Counted from the stretch's first letter, positions 40,540 through 49,697 are shown. The stretch is 64,000 nucleotides of DNA from Mycobacterium sp. 050128 (GCF_036409155.1 NZ_JAZGLW010000001.1:62001-126000), one strand, 5' to 3'. Notes: generated by a model from the letters alone, not told the origin. A program made the numbers and translations.

Positions 40540-42294
40540 TCAAATCCGCTGAACAGTGTTTCTGGCGCCCAGCTTGGCCTGGTACATCGCCGCGTCTGCA
40601 CGGGACGTGACCGTGTCGACGGACTCGCCGGGAAGAGCAAGCGTGGCGCCGATACTGAGGGTCGCGGAGAACGTCTTGCCGGACGCGTGGATGGGTTCGG
40701 AGGCACGACAACGAATTTTCTCGGCGATCCGGGTGAGCTCGTCGATGCTGCGAACACCGGGCAACAGGACGAGAATCTCGTCACCTCCCGTCCGGCCGAC
40801 GGTGTCGCCCCGGCGAACGCTCTTCTGGATCCGTGTCGCCAGAGTGGCGAGCACGATGTCGCCAATGCCGTGTCCCCACGTGTCGTTGATGTCTTTGAAA
40901 TGGTCGACGTCGCAGTAAAGAACCCCGACACTGATTCCTTCGGGCTGTGATTGCTCGAGTGCGGTGGCGAGCCGGCCGATGGCTTCGGCGCGGTTCGCCA
41001 GGCCGGTGAGCGGGTCGAACCGTGCCAGCCGTTCGAGCCGCTGCTCGGCCTCGACCTGCTCGTCGATGATGCGCATCGCGGCGATCAGACCGTCGGTGTT
41101 GCCCTCAGCGTCGACGTACGGTTTCCCGTGGCCCTCGACCCAGTGGTAGACGCCGTCGGTGGAGTGCACGCGGAACCGGTGCAGCACCGATTCGCCGGCC
41201 GTGACCCTGCTTAGCGCGGTACTGACGGCCTCGACGTCCTCAGGATGGACATAGCGGTCTAGATCCTGGGGGCCCATCCAGGCTTGCGGCGGCACGCCCA
41301 ACGCGGCCTCTACGGACGGCGAGACCCACGCAAGCTCGCTGCCGCGCAGGTGTACGACGATGTCCACCGCGTTGTCCGCGAGGATGCGATAGCGCATTTC
41401 GGCCTCGGCGCGTTTCTTACTCGCCAGCTCCTTCTCTATCAGCAGTTTCTGCTCGCGCTGGGTGAAGAAGAACGTGATCGCCCCGACGATGGCGGTGCCC
41501 AGCAGAATCGAGAAGGTCCATACCGTCTGCTCACCCAACCCGAGCGACAGAAAGATCGGCCGCGCCACCGCGACCACCACCGGAAAGCCCGCGAGGATCG
41601 CCGCCAGCCGCAGCAGTGACGTCTTGTCGGGCCGGGCGAGAAGCCAGGCGACCGGGAACCGGTCGGGGCGTGCCAGCACTATCGCGGCGTCGAGCAGCAA
41701 CAGCGCGAGGGCCGTCATCAGCGCCTGGCCGGTCGAGGACGAGGTGCCCACCAGCGCCAAGGCGTCGAACAGGTAGGCCCCGACCGTGACGAACGGGATA
41801 ACCCCACCGGCGGCGATGAACGCGGGCCAGACCACAGAGGCCCTGCCATCCACCCGCATCAGCCCGATGGCGGTCGCCAGGGGCAGGGACGACGCCGCGG
41901 TCTGTGGGCTCGGCCGGCCCGGCCAGGCCCATCCCGAGGCGCGCACCGCGTCGCCGAACCACACCTCGTCCAGGCCGCCCAACCCACGAGTCCCGTACTC
42001 CACCAGGGTGATGAGGGCTAAGACTCCCACCACCAGGGCCAAGGCACGCCCGGCAAATACTCGCCCCCGCGATGGGTCACCCGACTGTGCCCAAATCGCC
42101 GCCCCCAGCGCCACCAGCCACACGCCGGTCCACGGCATCATCTGCGGCCAGTTCGGATGGATGCGGGTCAACCGGTCGACACCGGCCGCCCAGCCGGCCC
42201 ATGACAGCGCCGCGATGCCGAACACCGCTGACATGGCGGCTCGCCGGCACAAGACCACGTCGTTCAGGCATGCGTCGGGGTTCGATCTCTCCAT
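40540..42294 (-). CDS. Membrane diguanylate cyclase with PAS domain (copy 2)
   Basis: The 584-residue product has the same layout as the adjacent cyclase: a multi-helix membrane region, a PAS domain (YRILADNAVDIVVHLRGSELAWVSPSVEAALGV) and a GGDEF domain with GGDEI and an RRGD I-site. Long stretches are near-identical to copy 1, such as the VEGHGKPYVDAEGNTDGLIAA segment, so tandem duplication is clear. The start at ATG 42294 aligns with copy 1 and has AAAGG five bases upstream. ATGs at 42309 and 42345 are alternatives. Confidence 0.9.
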   Translation of the reverse strand: MERSNPDACLNDVVLCRRAAMSAVFGIAALSWAGWAAGVDRLTRIHPNWPQMMPWTGVWLVALGAAIWAQSGDPSRGRVFAGRALALVVGVLALITLVEYGTRGLGGLDEVWFGDAVRASGWAWPGRPSPQTAASSLPLATAIGLMRVDGRASVVWPAFIAAGGVIPFVTVGAYLFDALALVGTSSSTGQALMTALALLLLDAAIVLARPDRFPVAWLLARPDKTSLLRLAAILAGFPVVVAVARPIFLSLGLGEQTVWTFSILLGTAIVGAITFFFTQREQKLLIEKELASKKRAEAEMRYRILADNAVDIVVHLRGSELAWVSPSVEAALGVPPQAWMGPQDLDRYVHPEDVEAVSTALSRVTAGESVLHRFRVHSTDGVYHWVEGHGKPYVDAEGNTDGLIAAMRIIDEQVEAEQRLERLARFDPLTGLANRAEAIGRLATALEQSQPEGISVGVLYCDVDHFKDINDTWGHGIGDIVLATLATRIQKSVRRGDTVGRTGGDEILVLLPGVRSIDELTRIAEKIRCRASEPIHASGKTFSATLSIGATLALPGESVDTVTSRADAAMYQAKLGARNTVQRI

Positions 42295-42426
42295 GAGTGC
42301 CTTTCCCATGCGGCGGCGCAACCGCCATTGTGCATGGGAAGGCATGCAATCTCTCGGAGCACAAGGTCACAAATCGTCGCGCGAAAGTCACCGATGATGC
42401 GCCCTGTCGCGGCGCCGCGGGTGCAT

Positions 42427-44577
42427 TCAGCCGCCGTCGGGCGCCCGCAGCACTACTGCGCTGTGGGCTTCCACGGTCAGCTTGCCTCCCCCGGGCACCT
42501 CGTCGGCGGGTGTGGTCTCCTCGGGTCCGGTGAATACCACCAGCTGCCACGATGCGCCGAATTCCTTCGGCGGGAGGGTGAACTCAATCGGCTCGTAGTG
42601 GGCGTTGAAACACAGCAGAAACGAGTCGTCGACTACCCGCTGGCCGCGCGCATCGCGGTCGGGGATGCCGTGCCCGTTGAGAAATACCGCGACGGATTTC
42701 GCGAAGCTCGCGCCCCAGTCCTCGTCGGTCATCTCGTCGCCGTCGGGGGCGAACCAGGTAATGTCGGGCAGCCCGTCCTGGCCGCGGCGGCCGACGGGCT
42801 TGCCGGAGAAGAATCGCCGCCGGCGGAACACCGGGTGCTGCGCCCGCAGCGCCGACACGGTGCGGGTGAACTCCAGCAGGTCGGTGTCGGCATCGTCCCA
42901 GTCGACCCAGGTGAGCTCGCTGTCCTGGCAGTAGCCGTTGTTGTTGCCGTTCTGCGTGCGACCCAACTCGTCGCCGTGACAGATCATCGGGACACCCTGT
43001 GACAGCAGCAGCGTGGTGATGAAGTTGCGCTGCTGCCGGGCGCGCAGCTCGTTGACAGCGGGGTCGTCGGTCGGCCCTTCGGCGCCGCAGTTCCACGAAC
43101 GGTTATGACTCTCGCCGTCGTTGTTGTCTTCGCCGTTGGCCTCGTTGTGCTTCTCGTTGTAGGAGACCAGATCGCGCAGGGTGAATCCGTCGTGGGCGAT
43201 GACGAAGTTGATCGACGCCACCGGCCGGCGCCCGGTGTGCTCGTAAAGGTCCGCCGATCCCGACAGCCGATAGGCGAACTCGTCGAGCGTGGCGGGCTCG
43301 CCGCGCCAGAAGTCGCGGACGGTGTCGCGGTACTTTCCGTTCCATTCCGTCCATTGCGGCGGGAAGCCACCCACCTGGTAGCCACCGGGTCCGACATCCC
43401 ACGGCTCGGCGATCAGCTTGACCTGGCTGACGGTCGGATCCTGTTGCACGAGTTCGAAAAACGTCGCAAGTTTGTCCACATCGTAGAACTCGCGGGCCAA
43501 GGTCGACGCCAGGTCGAACCGGAAGCCGTCGACGTGCATCTCGGTCACCCAGTAACGCAGCGAATCCATGATCAGCTGCAGCGAGTGCGGATGCCCCACG
43601 TTGAGGCTGTTTCCCGTGCCGGTGTAGTCCATGTAGTACTGCTTGTCGTCGTCGACCAGCCGGTAGTACGCCTGGTTGTCGATGCCGCGCATCGACAACG
43701 TCGGTCCCAGATGGTTGCCCTCGGCGGTGTGGTTGTAGACGACGTCGAGGATCACCTCGATGCCCGCCTCGTGCAGAGCGCGCACCATCGCCTTGAACTC
43801 CTGCACCTGACCGCCCGGTGACACCGTGCTGGTGTATTTGAAATCGGGCGCAAAGAAGCCAATGGTGTTGTAGCCCCAGTAATTTGACAATCCACGTTCG
43901 ACCAAAGTGGAGTCATTGGCGAAGTGGTGCACCGGCATCAGCTCGATAGCGGTGACACCCAGGCTCTTGAGGTGGTCGATGATGACCGGGTGGGCGATGG
44001 CACCGTAAGTGCCACGAATCTGCTCGGGGATGTCCGGATGAGTCTGCGTCAGACCCTTGACGTGCGCCTCGTAGATGACCGTGTCGGCGTATTCGTGCGA
44101 CGGCGGACGGTCGTTGCCCCAGTCGAAGTACGGGTTGATCACCACGGACTTCGGCATGCTCGTCGCGGAGTCATCGTCGTTGCGGCTGTCGGGATCGCCG
44201 AAGTTGTAGCTGAACAGCGACTGGTTCCAGTCGAAGGTTCCGTCGATGGCCTTCGCGTACGGGTCGAGCAGCAGCTTGTTCGGGTTGCAGCGCAACCCTT
44301 CGGCGGGCTCGTAGGGGCCATAGACACGATAGCCGTAGCGCTGGCCGGGCTCGATCGCCGGGATGTAGCCGTGCCAGACGTAGTAGTCGACCTCGGGCAG
44401 GGTTACTCGCGTCTCGGCGCCGTCGGCGTCGAACAGGCACAACTCCACCCGCTCAGCCGTCTCGCTGAACAGTGCGAAATTGGTGCCGGCTCCGTCGTAC
44501 GTCGCACCCAGCGGATACGCCTTGCCCGGCCACAGTTCACCGGTGGGCGTCGGTGCTGGCGCGTCTGCTCTGGTCAT
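42427..44577 (-). CDS. glgX: Glycogen debranching enzyme
   Basis: Isoamylase-type debranching enzyme (GlgX/TreX), 716 residues, hydrolysing alpha-1,6 branches of glycogen and related glucans. An N-terminal CBM48-like domain (about residues 15-120) precedes a GH13 catalytic barrel. The barrel has [13 protein letters not shown], the nucleophile in DGFRFDLAS, the acid in LIAEPWDVG and [12 protein letters not shown]. The C-terminal beta domain is complete. The ATG at 44577 lies ten bases after a perfect SigF-type -10, so the transcript may be nearly leaderless. Confidence 0.95.
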   Translation of the reverse strand: MTRADAPAPTPTGELWPGKAYPLGATYDGAGTNFALFSETAERVELCLFDADGAETRVTLPEVDYYVWHGYIPAIEPGQRYGYRVYGPYEPAEGLRCNPNKLLLDPYAKAIDGTFDWNQSLFSYNFGDPDSRNDDDSATSMPKSVVINPYFDWGNDRPPSHEYADTVIYEAHVKGLTQTHPDIPEQIRGTYGAIAHPVIIDHLKSLGVTAIELMPVHHFANDSTLVERGLSNYWGYNTIGFFAPDFKYTSTVSPGGQVQEFKAMVRALHEAGIEVILDVVYNHTAEGNHLGPTLSMRGIDNQAYYRLVDDDKQYYMDYTGTGNSLNVGHPHSLQLIMDSLRYWVTEMHVDGFRFDLASTLAREFYDVDKLATFFELVQQDPTVSQVKLIAEPWDVGPGGYQVGGFPPQWTEWNGKYRDTVRDFWRGEPATLDEFAYRLSGSADLYEHTGRRPVASINFVIAHDGFTLRDLVSYNEKHNEANGEDNNDGESHNRSWNCGAEGPTDDPAVNELRARQQRNFITTLLLSQGVPMICHGDELGRTQNGNNNGYCQDSELTWVDWDDADTDLLEFTRTVSALRAQHPVFRRRRFFSGKPVGRRGQDGLPDITWFAPDGDEMTDEDWGASFAKSVAVFLNGHGIPDRDARGQRVVDDSFLLCFNAHYEPIEFTLPPKEFGASWQLVVFTGPEETTPADEVPGGGKLTVEAHSAVVLRAPDGG

Positions 44578-44587
44578 GGCGCACTTG

Positions 44588-44613
44588 ATACCCGAGACAT
44601 GCGGCGATCAAAC
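44588..44613 (-). promoter_or_regulatory. SigF-type promoter of glgX
   Basis: On the minus strand it reads GTTT-N16-GGGTAT, an exact match to the mycobacterial SigF consensus core. The -10 box lies ten bases before the ATG. Confidence 0.65.
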
Positions 44614-44667
44614 AATTGTGCGAAACGCCATAGTGGACTTGTTATTTCGCGACTCGCGCAGTAGAGC

Positions 44668-45849
44668 TCACGGTTTGAGCATGACCTTTACGGCGCCGTC
44701 CTGCTTTTTCTGGAAAATCTCGTAGGCGTGCGGCGCCTGGTCGAGCGGCAACACGTGAGTGGCGAACTCGTCGACGCCGAGCGGGTCGTCGTCGGTCAGG
44801 AGCGGCATGATGTCGCCGACCCATCTCTTCACGTTGGCCTGGCCCATGCGCAGCGTCACCTGCTTGTCGAAGAGCGTCAGCATCGGGAGCGGATCGGCCA
44901 TTCCGCCGTAGACGCCGATCAGTGAGATCGTCCCACCGCGGCGGACGATGTCGATGGCCGAATACAGCGCATTGAGCCGGTCCACACCGGCGGTCTGCAT
45001 GAAGCGCTTGGCGATCGCATCCGGCAACACGGCGGTCGCCTGTTGGGCGAACTTGGCCGCCGGCGAACCGTGCGCCTCCATGCCCACCGCGTCGATCACC
45101 GAATCGGCTCCACGGCCGTCGGTCAGTTCGCGGATCGCATCACCCAACGAAGCGTCCAGGTGCCCGATGTCGATGGTGTGAATCCCCCGCTTTGCGGCGC
45201 GGGCCAGGCGTTCGGCCACCAGGTCCACCGCGATGACGCGGTACCCCAGATGATCGGCGATGCGGGCGGCCATGTCTCCGATCGGCCCCAGCCCGAGCAC
45301 CGCGACTGTGCCACCGTCCGGGATATTGGCGTAGTCCACCGCCTGCCACGCGGTCGGTAACACATCCGAGAGATAAACGAACCGCGAATCCGGCGGTCCG
45401 ACAGGGACTTTGATGTGGGTGAACTGCGCCTGCGGAACCCGCAGCAGCTCGGCCTGCCCACCGGGTACCGAGCCGTAGAGCTCCGAGTAGCCGAAAAGCG
45501 CTGCGCCCATGCCTTGTTCGCGCACCTGGGTGGTTTCACACTGGGTGAAGAGTTCGTGGTGGCACATGTGACAGCTGCCGCAGGAGATCTGGAACGGGAT
45601 CACGACCCGATCACCCACCTGCAGGGCGCCGGTTTCCGGGCCGGTTTCACGGACGATCCCCATCGGCTCGTGGCCGAGTATGTCACCCGGGTTCATGAAG
45701 GCCCCGAGAATCTCGTACAGGTGCAGATCCGACCCGCAGATGTTGGTCGAGGTCACCTCGATGATGGCATCGGTGGGTTGTTCGATCTTCGGGTCGGGCA
45801 CCGACTCGACGCGCACGTCGCGTTTGCCCTGCCAGGTCACGGCTTTCAT
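44668..45849 (-). CDS. Zinc-dependent alcohol dehydrogenase
   Basis: Medium-chain dehydrogenase of 393 residues, of the glutathione-independent formaldehyde dehydrogenase-like group. The catalytic zinc region is NICGSDLH, with GHEPMGIV following. The structural zinc site has four cysteines in CGSCHMCHHELFTQC. The NAD-binding motif is GLGPIGDMAARIA. The ATG at 45849 is chosen because it begins MKAVTWQGKRDVRV, and a SigF-like promoter ends ten bases upstream. It is divergent from the ferredoxin reductase gene. The substrate is unknown. Confidence 0.92.
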   Translation of the reverse strand: MKAVTWQGKRDVRVESVPDPKIEQPTDAIIEVTSTNICGSDLHLYEILGAFMNPGDILGHEPMGIVRETGPETGALQVGDRVVIPFQISCGSCHMCHHELFTQCETTQVREQGMGAALFGYSELYGSVPGGQAELLRVPQAQFTHIKVPVGPPDSRFVYLSDVLPTAWQAVDYANIPDGGTVAVLGLGPIGDMAARIADHLGYRVIAVDLVAERLARAAKRGIHTIDIGHLDASLGDAIRELTDGRGADSVIDAVGMEAHGSPAAKFAQQATAVLPDAIAKRFMQTAGVDRLNALYSAIDIVRRGGTISLIGVYGGMADPLPMLTLFDKQVTLRMGQANVKRWVGDIMPLLTDDDPLGVDEFATHVLPLDQAPHAYEIFQKKQDGAVKVMLKP

Positions 45850-45859
45850 ATACGGCGGG

Positions 45860-45884
45860 CTACCCGCGTCGAGGTCGTCAAAAC
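45860..45884 (-). promoter_or_regulatory. SigF-like promoter of the alcohol dehydrogenase
   Basis: On the minus strand it reads GTTT-N15-GGGTAG, with the -10 ten bases before the ATG. It is back to back with a similar promoter for the divergent reductase gene. Confidence 0.6.
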
Positions 45885-45892
45885 AACGCACC

Positions 45893-45917
45893 GGTTTAGC
45901 CTCCCGTGTGCGGGTAT
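45893..45917 (+). promoter_or_regulatory. SigF-like promoter of the FAD oxidoreductase
   Basis: GGTTT-N14-GGGTAT: perfect boxes with a spacer one base shorter than usual. The -10 ends nine bases before the GTG at 45927 and overlaps the alternative start at 45906. Confidence 0.55.
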
Positions 45918-45926
45918 CACGCCGTA

Positions 45927-47084
45927 GTGGCCGACTCGGGACTGATCGTCGTAGGCAGCGGGCCCGCCGGAGTATCGGCGGCGCAGTCCTTCCGCGAACA
46001 CAACGCCGACGTGCCGGTGCACATCCTCACCGCGGACGCCGACCTGCCCTACGCGCGCCCACCGCTGAGCAAGGAGTACCTGCGCGGTCAGACCGACGAA
46101 GTCGCACTGCACGACGCGCAGTGGTTCGAGGACCGGAAGATCGAACTCACCACCCGCGCGCGAGTCGATCGCCTGGACCTCGCCCAGCGCACAGTGCATG
46201 TCGGCGAGCAACGGCACGCGTTCGACAGCTTGATCTTGGCGTGCGGCGCTGCGCCGCAGGGCCCTCCGATCCCCGGCGGTCAGCAGGCGCTGCTGTTGCG
46301 CTCATTGGCGGACGCGACCGCACTGCGCCACGCCGCGGACACCGCCGACTCCGCCGTGGTGATCGGCTCCGGCTTCATCGGCTGCGAGGCGGCAGCTTCA
46401 TTGGCACTACGTGGCGTGTCAGTGACTTTGGTTGCCCCCGAACCACTTCCGCAACAACAACGGCTGGGAACGCAGGCCGCCGAACGCCTGCGTGATCTGG
46501 TGACGGATGCCGGGGCCCGCCATGTCGGCGGAGTCGCTGTCGAAGAAATCACCGACACCGGGGTACGGCTGGACGATGGCGTCACCATCGACTGCGATCT
46601 CGTGCTGGCGGCGACGGGCGTCGCGCCGCAGAGCCACATCGCCGCCGAGGCGGGATTGCAGATTCGCGACTCCCGCATCGTCGTCGGCTCCGATATGTGC
46701 ACCACGGCACGCGATGTCTACGCCGCCGGGGACGTCGCATTGGCGCGCCATGAGGTCGCGGGGCGCCACCTGGCCATCGAACACTGGCAGGACGCGAGCG
46801 ACCAAGGCGCGATCGCGGGGGCCTGCGCAGCGGCGTGGCCTACCAAATGGGTTGGTGTACCCGGATTTTGGACTTCCGTGGGCGATGCGACCCTGAAATA
46901 TCATGCCTGGGGTGACGGCTACGAGCACAGCCAGTTACGCGAGCATCCCGACGGGTTCACCGTCTGGTACGAGTCCGGCGATGCGGTGGTCGGGGTGCTG
47001 ACCTATAACGCCGATAACGACTACGACCTCGGCGAACGGCTCATCGCCGAGAGCCGGCCCGTGCCCTTCCCCATCGAGCGCTAA
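45927..47084 (+). CDS. FAD/NAD(P)-dependent oxidoreductase (ferredoxin reductase-like)
   Basis: The 385-residue product has an FAD motif VVGSGPAGVSAAQ at the N-terminus and an NAD(P) motif VIGSGFIGCEAAASLALRG near residue 150. The second FAD motif is VYAAGDVA near 265, and a C-terminal reductase domain follows. This is the layout of the oxygenase-coupled ferredoxin reductases. GTG at 45927 is preferred over GTG 45906 because the predicted transcript begins after 45906. It is divergent from the alcohol dehydrogenase. The stop overlaps the convergent GAF-ANTAR gene by 4 bp. Confidence 0.9.
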   Translation: MADSGLIVVGSGPAGVSAAQSFREHNADVPVHILTADADLPYARPPLSKEYLRGQTDEVALHDAQWFEDRKIELTTRARVDRLDLAQRTVHVGEQRHAFDSLILACGAAPQGPPIPGGQQALLLRSLADATALRHAADTADSAVVIGSGFIGCEAAASLALRGVSVTLVAPEPLPQQQRLGTQAAERLRDLVTDAGARHVGGVAVEEITDTGVRLDDGVTIDCDLVLAATGVAPQSHIAAEAGLQIRDSRIVVGSDMCTTARDVYAAGDVALARHEVAGRHLAIEHWQDASDQGAIAGACAAAWPTKWVGVPGFWTSVGDATLKYHAWGDGYEHSQLREHPDGFTVWYESGDAVVGVLTYNADNDYDLGERLIAESRPVPFPIER

Positions 47085-47791
47085 GGCTGGTGCCGGCGCT
47101 TGAGTGGATGTTCGCTTTCGATCAGCGCCTCGGCGAGGTCGATCAGCTTCGTGTTGGATTGCTGCGATAGCCGGGTAAGGAGTTCGAACGCCTCGACGGC
47201 ATCGATGTTGAACCGCTCCATAAGCACGCCTTTGGCCTGGCCGATGATGTCCCGCGATGCCAGTGCGCTGCGAAATTGGGCTTGGTGCCGCATCATCGAC
47301 CACGCCAGTGCGACGTGGGTGGCGAAGATGGCGCCGAGTTCGACCGAGTCCTGGGTGAAGGCATGTGGCTGCTCGGCGTACAGATTCAGCGCCGCGGAGG
47401 TGCTGTCGTCGACGAACAGCTCGTAGGACAATACGGAGCGGATCGGGGTGTTCTCCAGGGCGAATTGTCGATAACACGGCCATCGATCGTCAACGCTGAG
47501 GTCCGCGACGTGCATGATGTGGTGCTCCCAAGCGGGAGCGAGACACGGCCCTTCCCGGTAGCGCTCCTGTGCGGCGTCGAGATCCGCCACGTAGTGATGC
47601 GTGGCAACCACATTGGTGACCGCTTTGCCCGCCTCGGCGAGGGTGATTCCCGCGTATTGGCAACCGGCGACGTGCTGCACGCCGCTGTCGATGAGCTCCT
47701 GGAGCCCGGCCTCGGTGTCCGTGCTCTGGCGAGCGATGCCGGCAACGAGTTCTGCCAATGGCGAGACGATCGTGTTGTTGTCGTCCGGCAT
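47081..47791 (-). CDS. GAF and ANTAR domain regulator
   Basis: The 236-residue product joins a GAF sensor domain (about residues 20-160, including LQELIDSGVQHVAGCQYAGITL) to an ANTAR RNA-binding output domain (about 170-230, SRDIIGQAKGVLMERFNIDAVEAFELLTRLSQQSNTKLIDLAEAL). ANTAR proteins act by binding paired RNA hairpins to prevent termination. The ATG at 47791 has GAGAGGGGG seven bases upstream. The signal and target are unknown; a second ANTAR protein lies 2 kb away. Confidence 0.92.
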   Translation of the reverse strand: MPDDNNTIVSPLAELVAGIARQSTDTEAGLQELIDSGVQHVAGCQYAGITLAEAGKAVTNVVATHHYVADLDAAQERYREGPCLAPAWEHHIMHVADLSVDDRWPCYRQFALENTPIRSVLSYELFVDDSTSAALNLYAEQPHAFTQDSVELGAIFATHVALAWSMMRHQAQFRSALASRDIIGQAKGVLMERFNIDAVEAFELLTRLSQQSNTKLIDLAEALIESEHPLKRRHQP

Positions 47792-48000
47792 GTCATAACC
47801 CCCTCTCGGGAGCCGGGCCCTGCCCCGTACCACGGAGGGCGATCCACGTACTGAGCGCGACCGTGCTGCTGGGCGCATCATAAGCCGCGCCTAGTCCTGT
47901 TGCACCCGCCGGCTTTTTCCCGAAGCCTTCTCGACGGCGCCAAATCGGAAACACCCGGTCACGAAGGCAGGTCCTGATCACCGGGATCGGCTGCCACCCC

Positions 48001-48027
48001 GGTTTAATCCCCTGCGCCGCCGGGCAA
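48001..48027 (+). promoter_or_regulatory. SigF-like promoter of the acidic protein gene
   Basis: GGTTT-N16-GGGCAA: perfect -35, with a -10 carrying C for T, the same -10 variant seen before the glycosyltransferase gene. It ends nine bases before the GTG at 48037. Confidence 0.5.
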
Positions 48028-48036
48028 TCGGCCGAT

Positions 48037-48366
48037 GTGGATAGCAACGACGAAAACATGCTGGACCAGTCCGAAAGCCTCGATTCCGACGAGGTGCGCA
48101 ACGACGACGGCGACGAAGTAGTAGACCCACCCGACCGGTGGATCGATGCCGACGAACACGAGTCACTCGACGAGAAACTCGCGGCGGAGACGTCGGACAA
48201 TCCGGAGAACGGCCGGCCATCGGGGGAATCGCACGACTCCGACGAGGTCGTGTTGGTCAGCGACGACCAGCTGGACAGGATCGACCCGGACGTTTACGGT
48301 CGCGAACGCGGCCAGATCGACGGCACGCCGGAGGACGGTGACTCATTCTTCAACGTTGAGAGATGA
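48037..48366 (+). CDS. Small acidic protein of unknown function
   Basis: The 109-residue product is extremely rich in Asp and Glu and probably disordered, with the recurring patterns SLDSDEV, GDEVVDPPDRW and SLDEKLAAE. Similar acidic proteins are common in mycobacteria but I cannot name the family. No Shine-Dalgarno precedes the GTG. The SigF-like -10 nine bases upstream predicts a leader of only two or three bases. An in-frame ATG at 48058 is the alternative. Confidence 0.7.
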   Translation: MDSNDENMLDQSESLDSDEVRNDDGDEVVDPPDRWIDADEHESLDEKLAAETSDNPENGRPSGESHDSDEVVLVSDDQLDRIDPDVYGRERGQIDGTPEDGDSFFNVER

Positions 48367-48510
48367 CTGCGAACTCTGTTGTGGTGCCTCGCTTTCCGCT
48401 GCCCGCTGCGGCCTTGGCGTAGACGAACTTGGGCGCTTACGACTACGGCCTGGGATTGTCGCCGGCGCTAGACGTCGGCTTCTCGGGCGCACCAGGCGTA
48501 GTCGCGTAAT

Positions 48511-48870
48511 TCATTTCTTTCCTTTGGATTTCGCGGCCCTCGCCGCGGAGCGCAAGGTGCGGTTGCTCGACCGCAGATCTGTGTTCGCCGCGGATAGTTC
48601 CGCATTGTCGTCTTCAAGGTTGAGGATGCGGGCGATGCCGGCCAGGTTGACCCCGGCGTCGACCAGCGCGCTGATGCGCCGCAGCCGAGCCAAGTCGGCA
48701 GCGCTGTAACGCCGGGTCCCACCATTGCTTCGAGAAGGCGTGAGAAGGCCGTGGCGCTCGTAGAGACGTAGCGACTGCACGGCGACGCCGGAAAGCTCAG
48801 CGGCGACCGAGATGCCGTACACGCCATGGTCGGGCGACGGCGCGCGGGTATCGTCCGGTACATCCGTCAT
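48511..48870 (-). CDS. MerR family regulator, HspR-like
   Basis: The 119-residue product has a MerR winged helix: VYGISVAAELSGVAVQSLRLYERHGLLTPSRSNGGTRRYSAADLARLRRI. The following GVNLAGIARIL is diagnostic of the HspR branch, which represses chaperone genes. A short basic coiled-coil tail follows. It is divergent from hsp18 across a 133-bp spacer that contains a MerR-style promoter dyad and a perfect palindrome. Control of hsp18 is the natural inference. Confidence 0.9.
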   Translation of the reverse strand: MTDVPDDTRAPSPDHGVYGISVAAELSGVAVQSLRLYERHGLLTPSRSNGGTRRYSAADLARLRRISALVDAGVNLAGIARILNLEDDNAELSAANTDLRSSNRTLRSAARAAKSKGKK

Positions 48871-48915
48871 CCAGCACCTCCTCGCTTGCGTGCACAGAAA
48901 ACCTGTTTATCACAC

Positions 48916-48946
48916 TTGCACTAGACTTTCGACAGTGCTATATAAA
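48916..48946 (+). promoter_or_regulatory. hsp18 promoter with internal dyad
   Basis: TTGCAC at 48916-48921 and TATAAA at 48941-48946 are 19 bp apart, the long spacer of MerR-controlled promoters; TATATA at 48939 gives 17 bp. The spacer holds a GCACT/AGTGC inverted repeat (48918-48922 and 48934-48938). Confidence 0.55.
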
Positions 48947-48948
48947 AC

Positions 48949-48966
48949 CTATGCCAGATGGCATAG
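48949..48966. promoter_or_regulatory. Perfect palindrome upstream of hsp18
   Basis: CTATGCC-AGAT-GGCATAG has perfect 7-bp arms. It lies just downstream of the -10 box and 37 bp before the hsp18 ATG. It is a likely repressor operator, possibly for the divergent HspR-like protein, although it does not match the classical HAIR element. Confidence 0.55.
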
Positions 48967-49003
48967 ATAAGTTCAACACCATGGCAACAGATTGGAGTGT
49001 GAG

Positions 49004-49450
49004 ATGGCTGCAATGCTGATGCGTAGCGACCCCTTCCGGGAGCTGGACCGTTTCGCCCAACAAGTACTGGGCACGGCCGCCCGCCCCGCGGTGATGCCAA
49101 TGGACGCTTGGCGCGAGGGCGAGGAATTCGTCGTCGAGTTCGACCTGCCGGGAATCGACGCCGATTCGCTGGACATCGACATCGAGCGCAATGTGGTCAC
49201 CGTGCGGGCCGAACGTCCCGCCCTCGATCCCAACCGGGAGATGCTCGCCACCGAACGGCCCCGCGGCGTGTTCAGCAGACAGCTGGTGCTCGGCGACAAC
49301 CTCGACACCGACAAGATCGAGGCGTCCTACACCGAAGGCGTCCTGCGACTGCGCATCCCGGTGGCCGAGAGAGCCAAGCCGCGCAAGATCAGCATCGGCC
49401 GCGGCGAGGGACGCCAGGCCATCGACCAACGGGAGGTCATCAACGCCTAG
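49004..49450 (+). CDS. hsp18: Small heat-shock protein Hsp18 (18-kDa antigen)
   Basis: Alpha-crystallin-type chaperone of 148 residues, closely resembling the 18-kDa antigen remembered from M. leprae and M. avium ([19 protein letters not shown]...[22 protein letters not shown]). The crystallin domain spans about residues 35-125 and ends with a [10 protein letters not shown] strand, which includes the conserved I/L-x-I/V-type assembly motif region. The ATG at 49004 has GGAG six bases upstream; the M. leprae-type start would be the ATG at 49013. As remembered, M. tuberculosis lacks this gene. Confidence 0.93.
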   Translation: MAAMLMRSDPFRELDRFAQQVLGTAARPAVMPMDAWREGEEFVVEFDLPGIDADSLDIDIERNVVTVRAERPALDPNREMLATERPRGVFSRQLVLGDNLDTDKIEASYTEGVLRLRIPVAERAKPRKISIGRGEGRQAIDQREVINA

Positions 49451-49697
49451 TCGGCTGGCGAGGCGGGGCGGCGGCCGAGTTCCGCGACCGCCGCCGCACC
49501 CGCCGCTCGCCCAGCAGCGCCGTCCCTTATGCCATGATTTGACTCGCCCTCGGCGTTGAACCACCAGCGCCATACATATCGACGCCGTGGCCTCGCGAAA
49601 TCTCGCATCATCTTTGCCCCCGCTGGGGTGGGACACTGCACGTGTGGCAGCGGTCGGTCGCGTCCGGTGATCTGAACCCGAGGAGACGAAGTCCGCG

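Noticed and set aside
40400..40711. 103-codon minus-strand frame spanning the cyclase gap
   Set aside because: It is a frame-shifted shadow of the second cyclase's 3' end fused to the SDR remnant; only the 42-bp SDR match is meaningful.
45906..45926. Earlier GTG start for the FAD oxidoreductase
   Set aside because: The SigF-like -10 box at 45912-45917 would place transcription start after this codon, and the extra residues are not typical of the family.
48949..48966. Classical HAIR operator upstream of hsp18
   Set aside because: The palindrome sequence does not match CTTGAGT-N7-ACTCAAG; it is reported as a different operator candidate instead.
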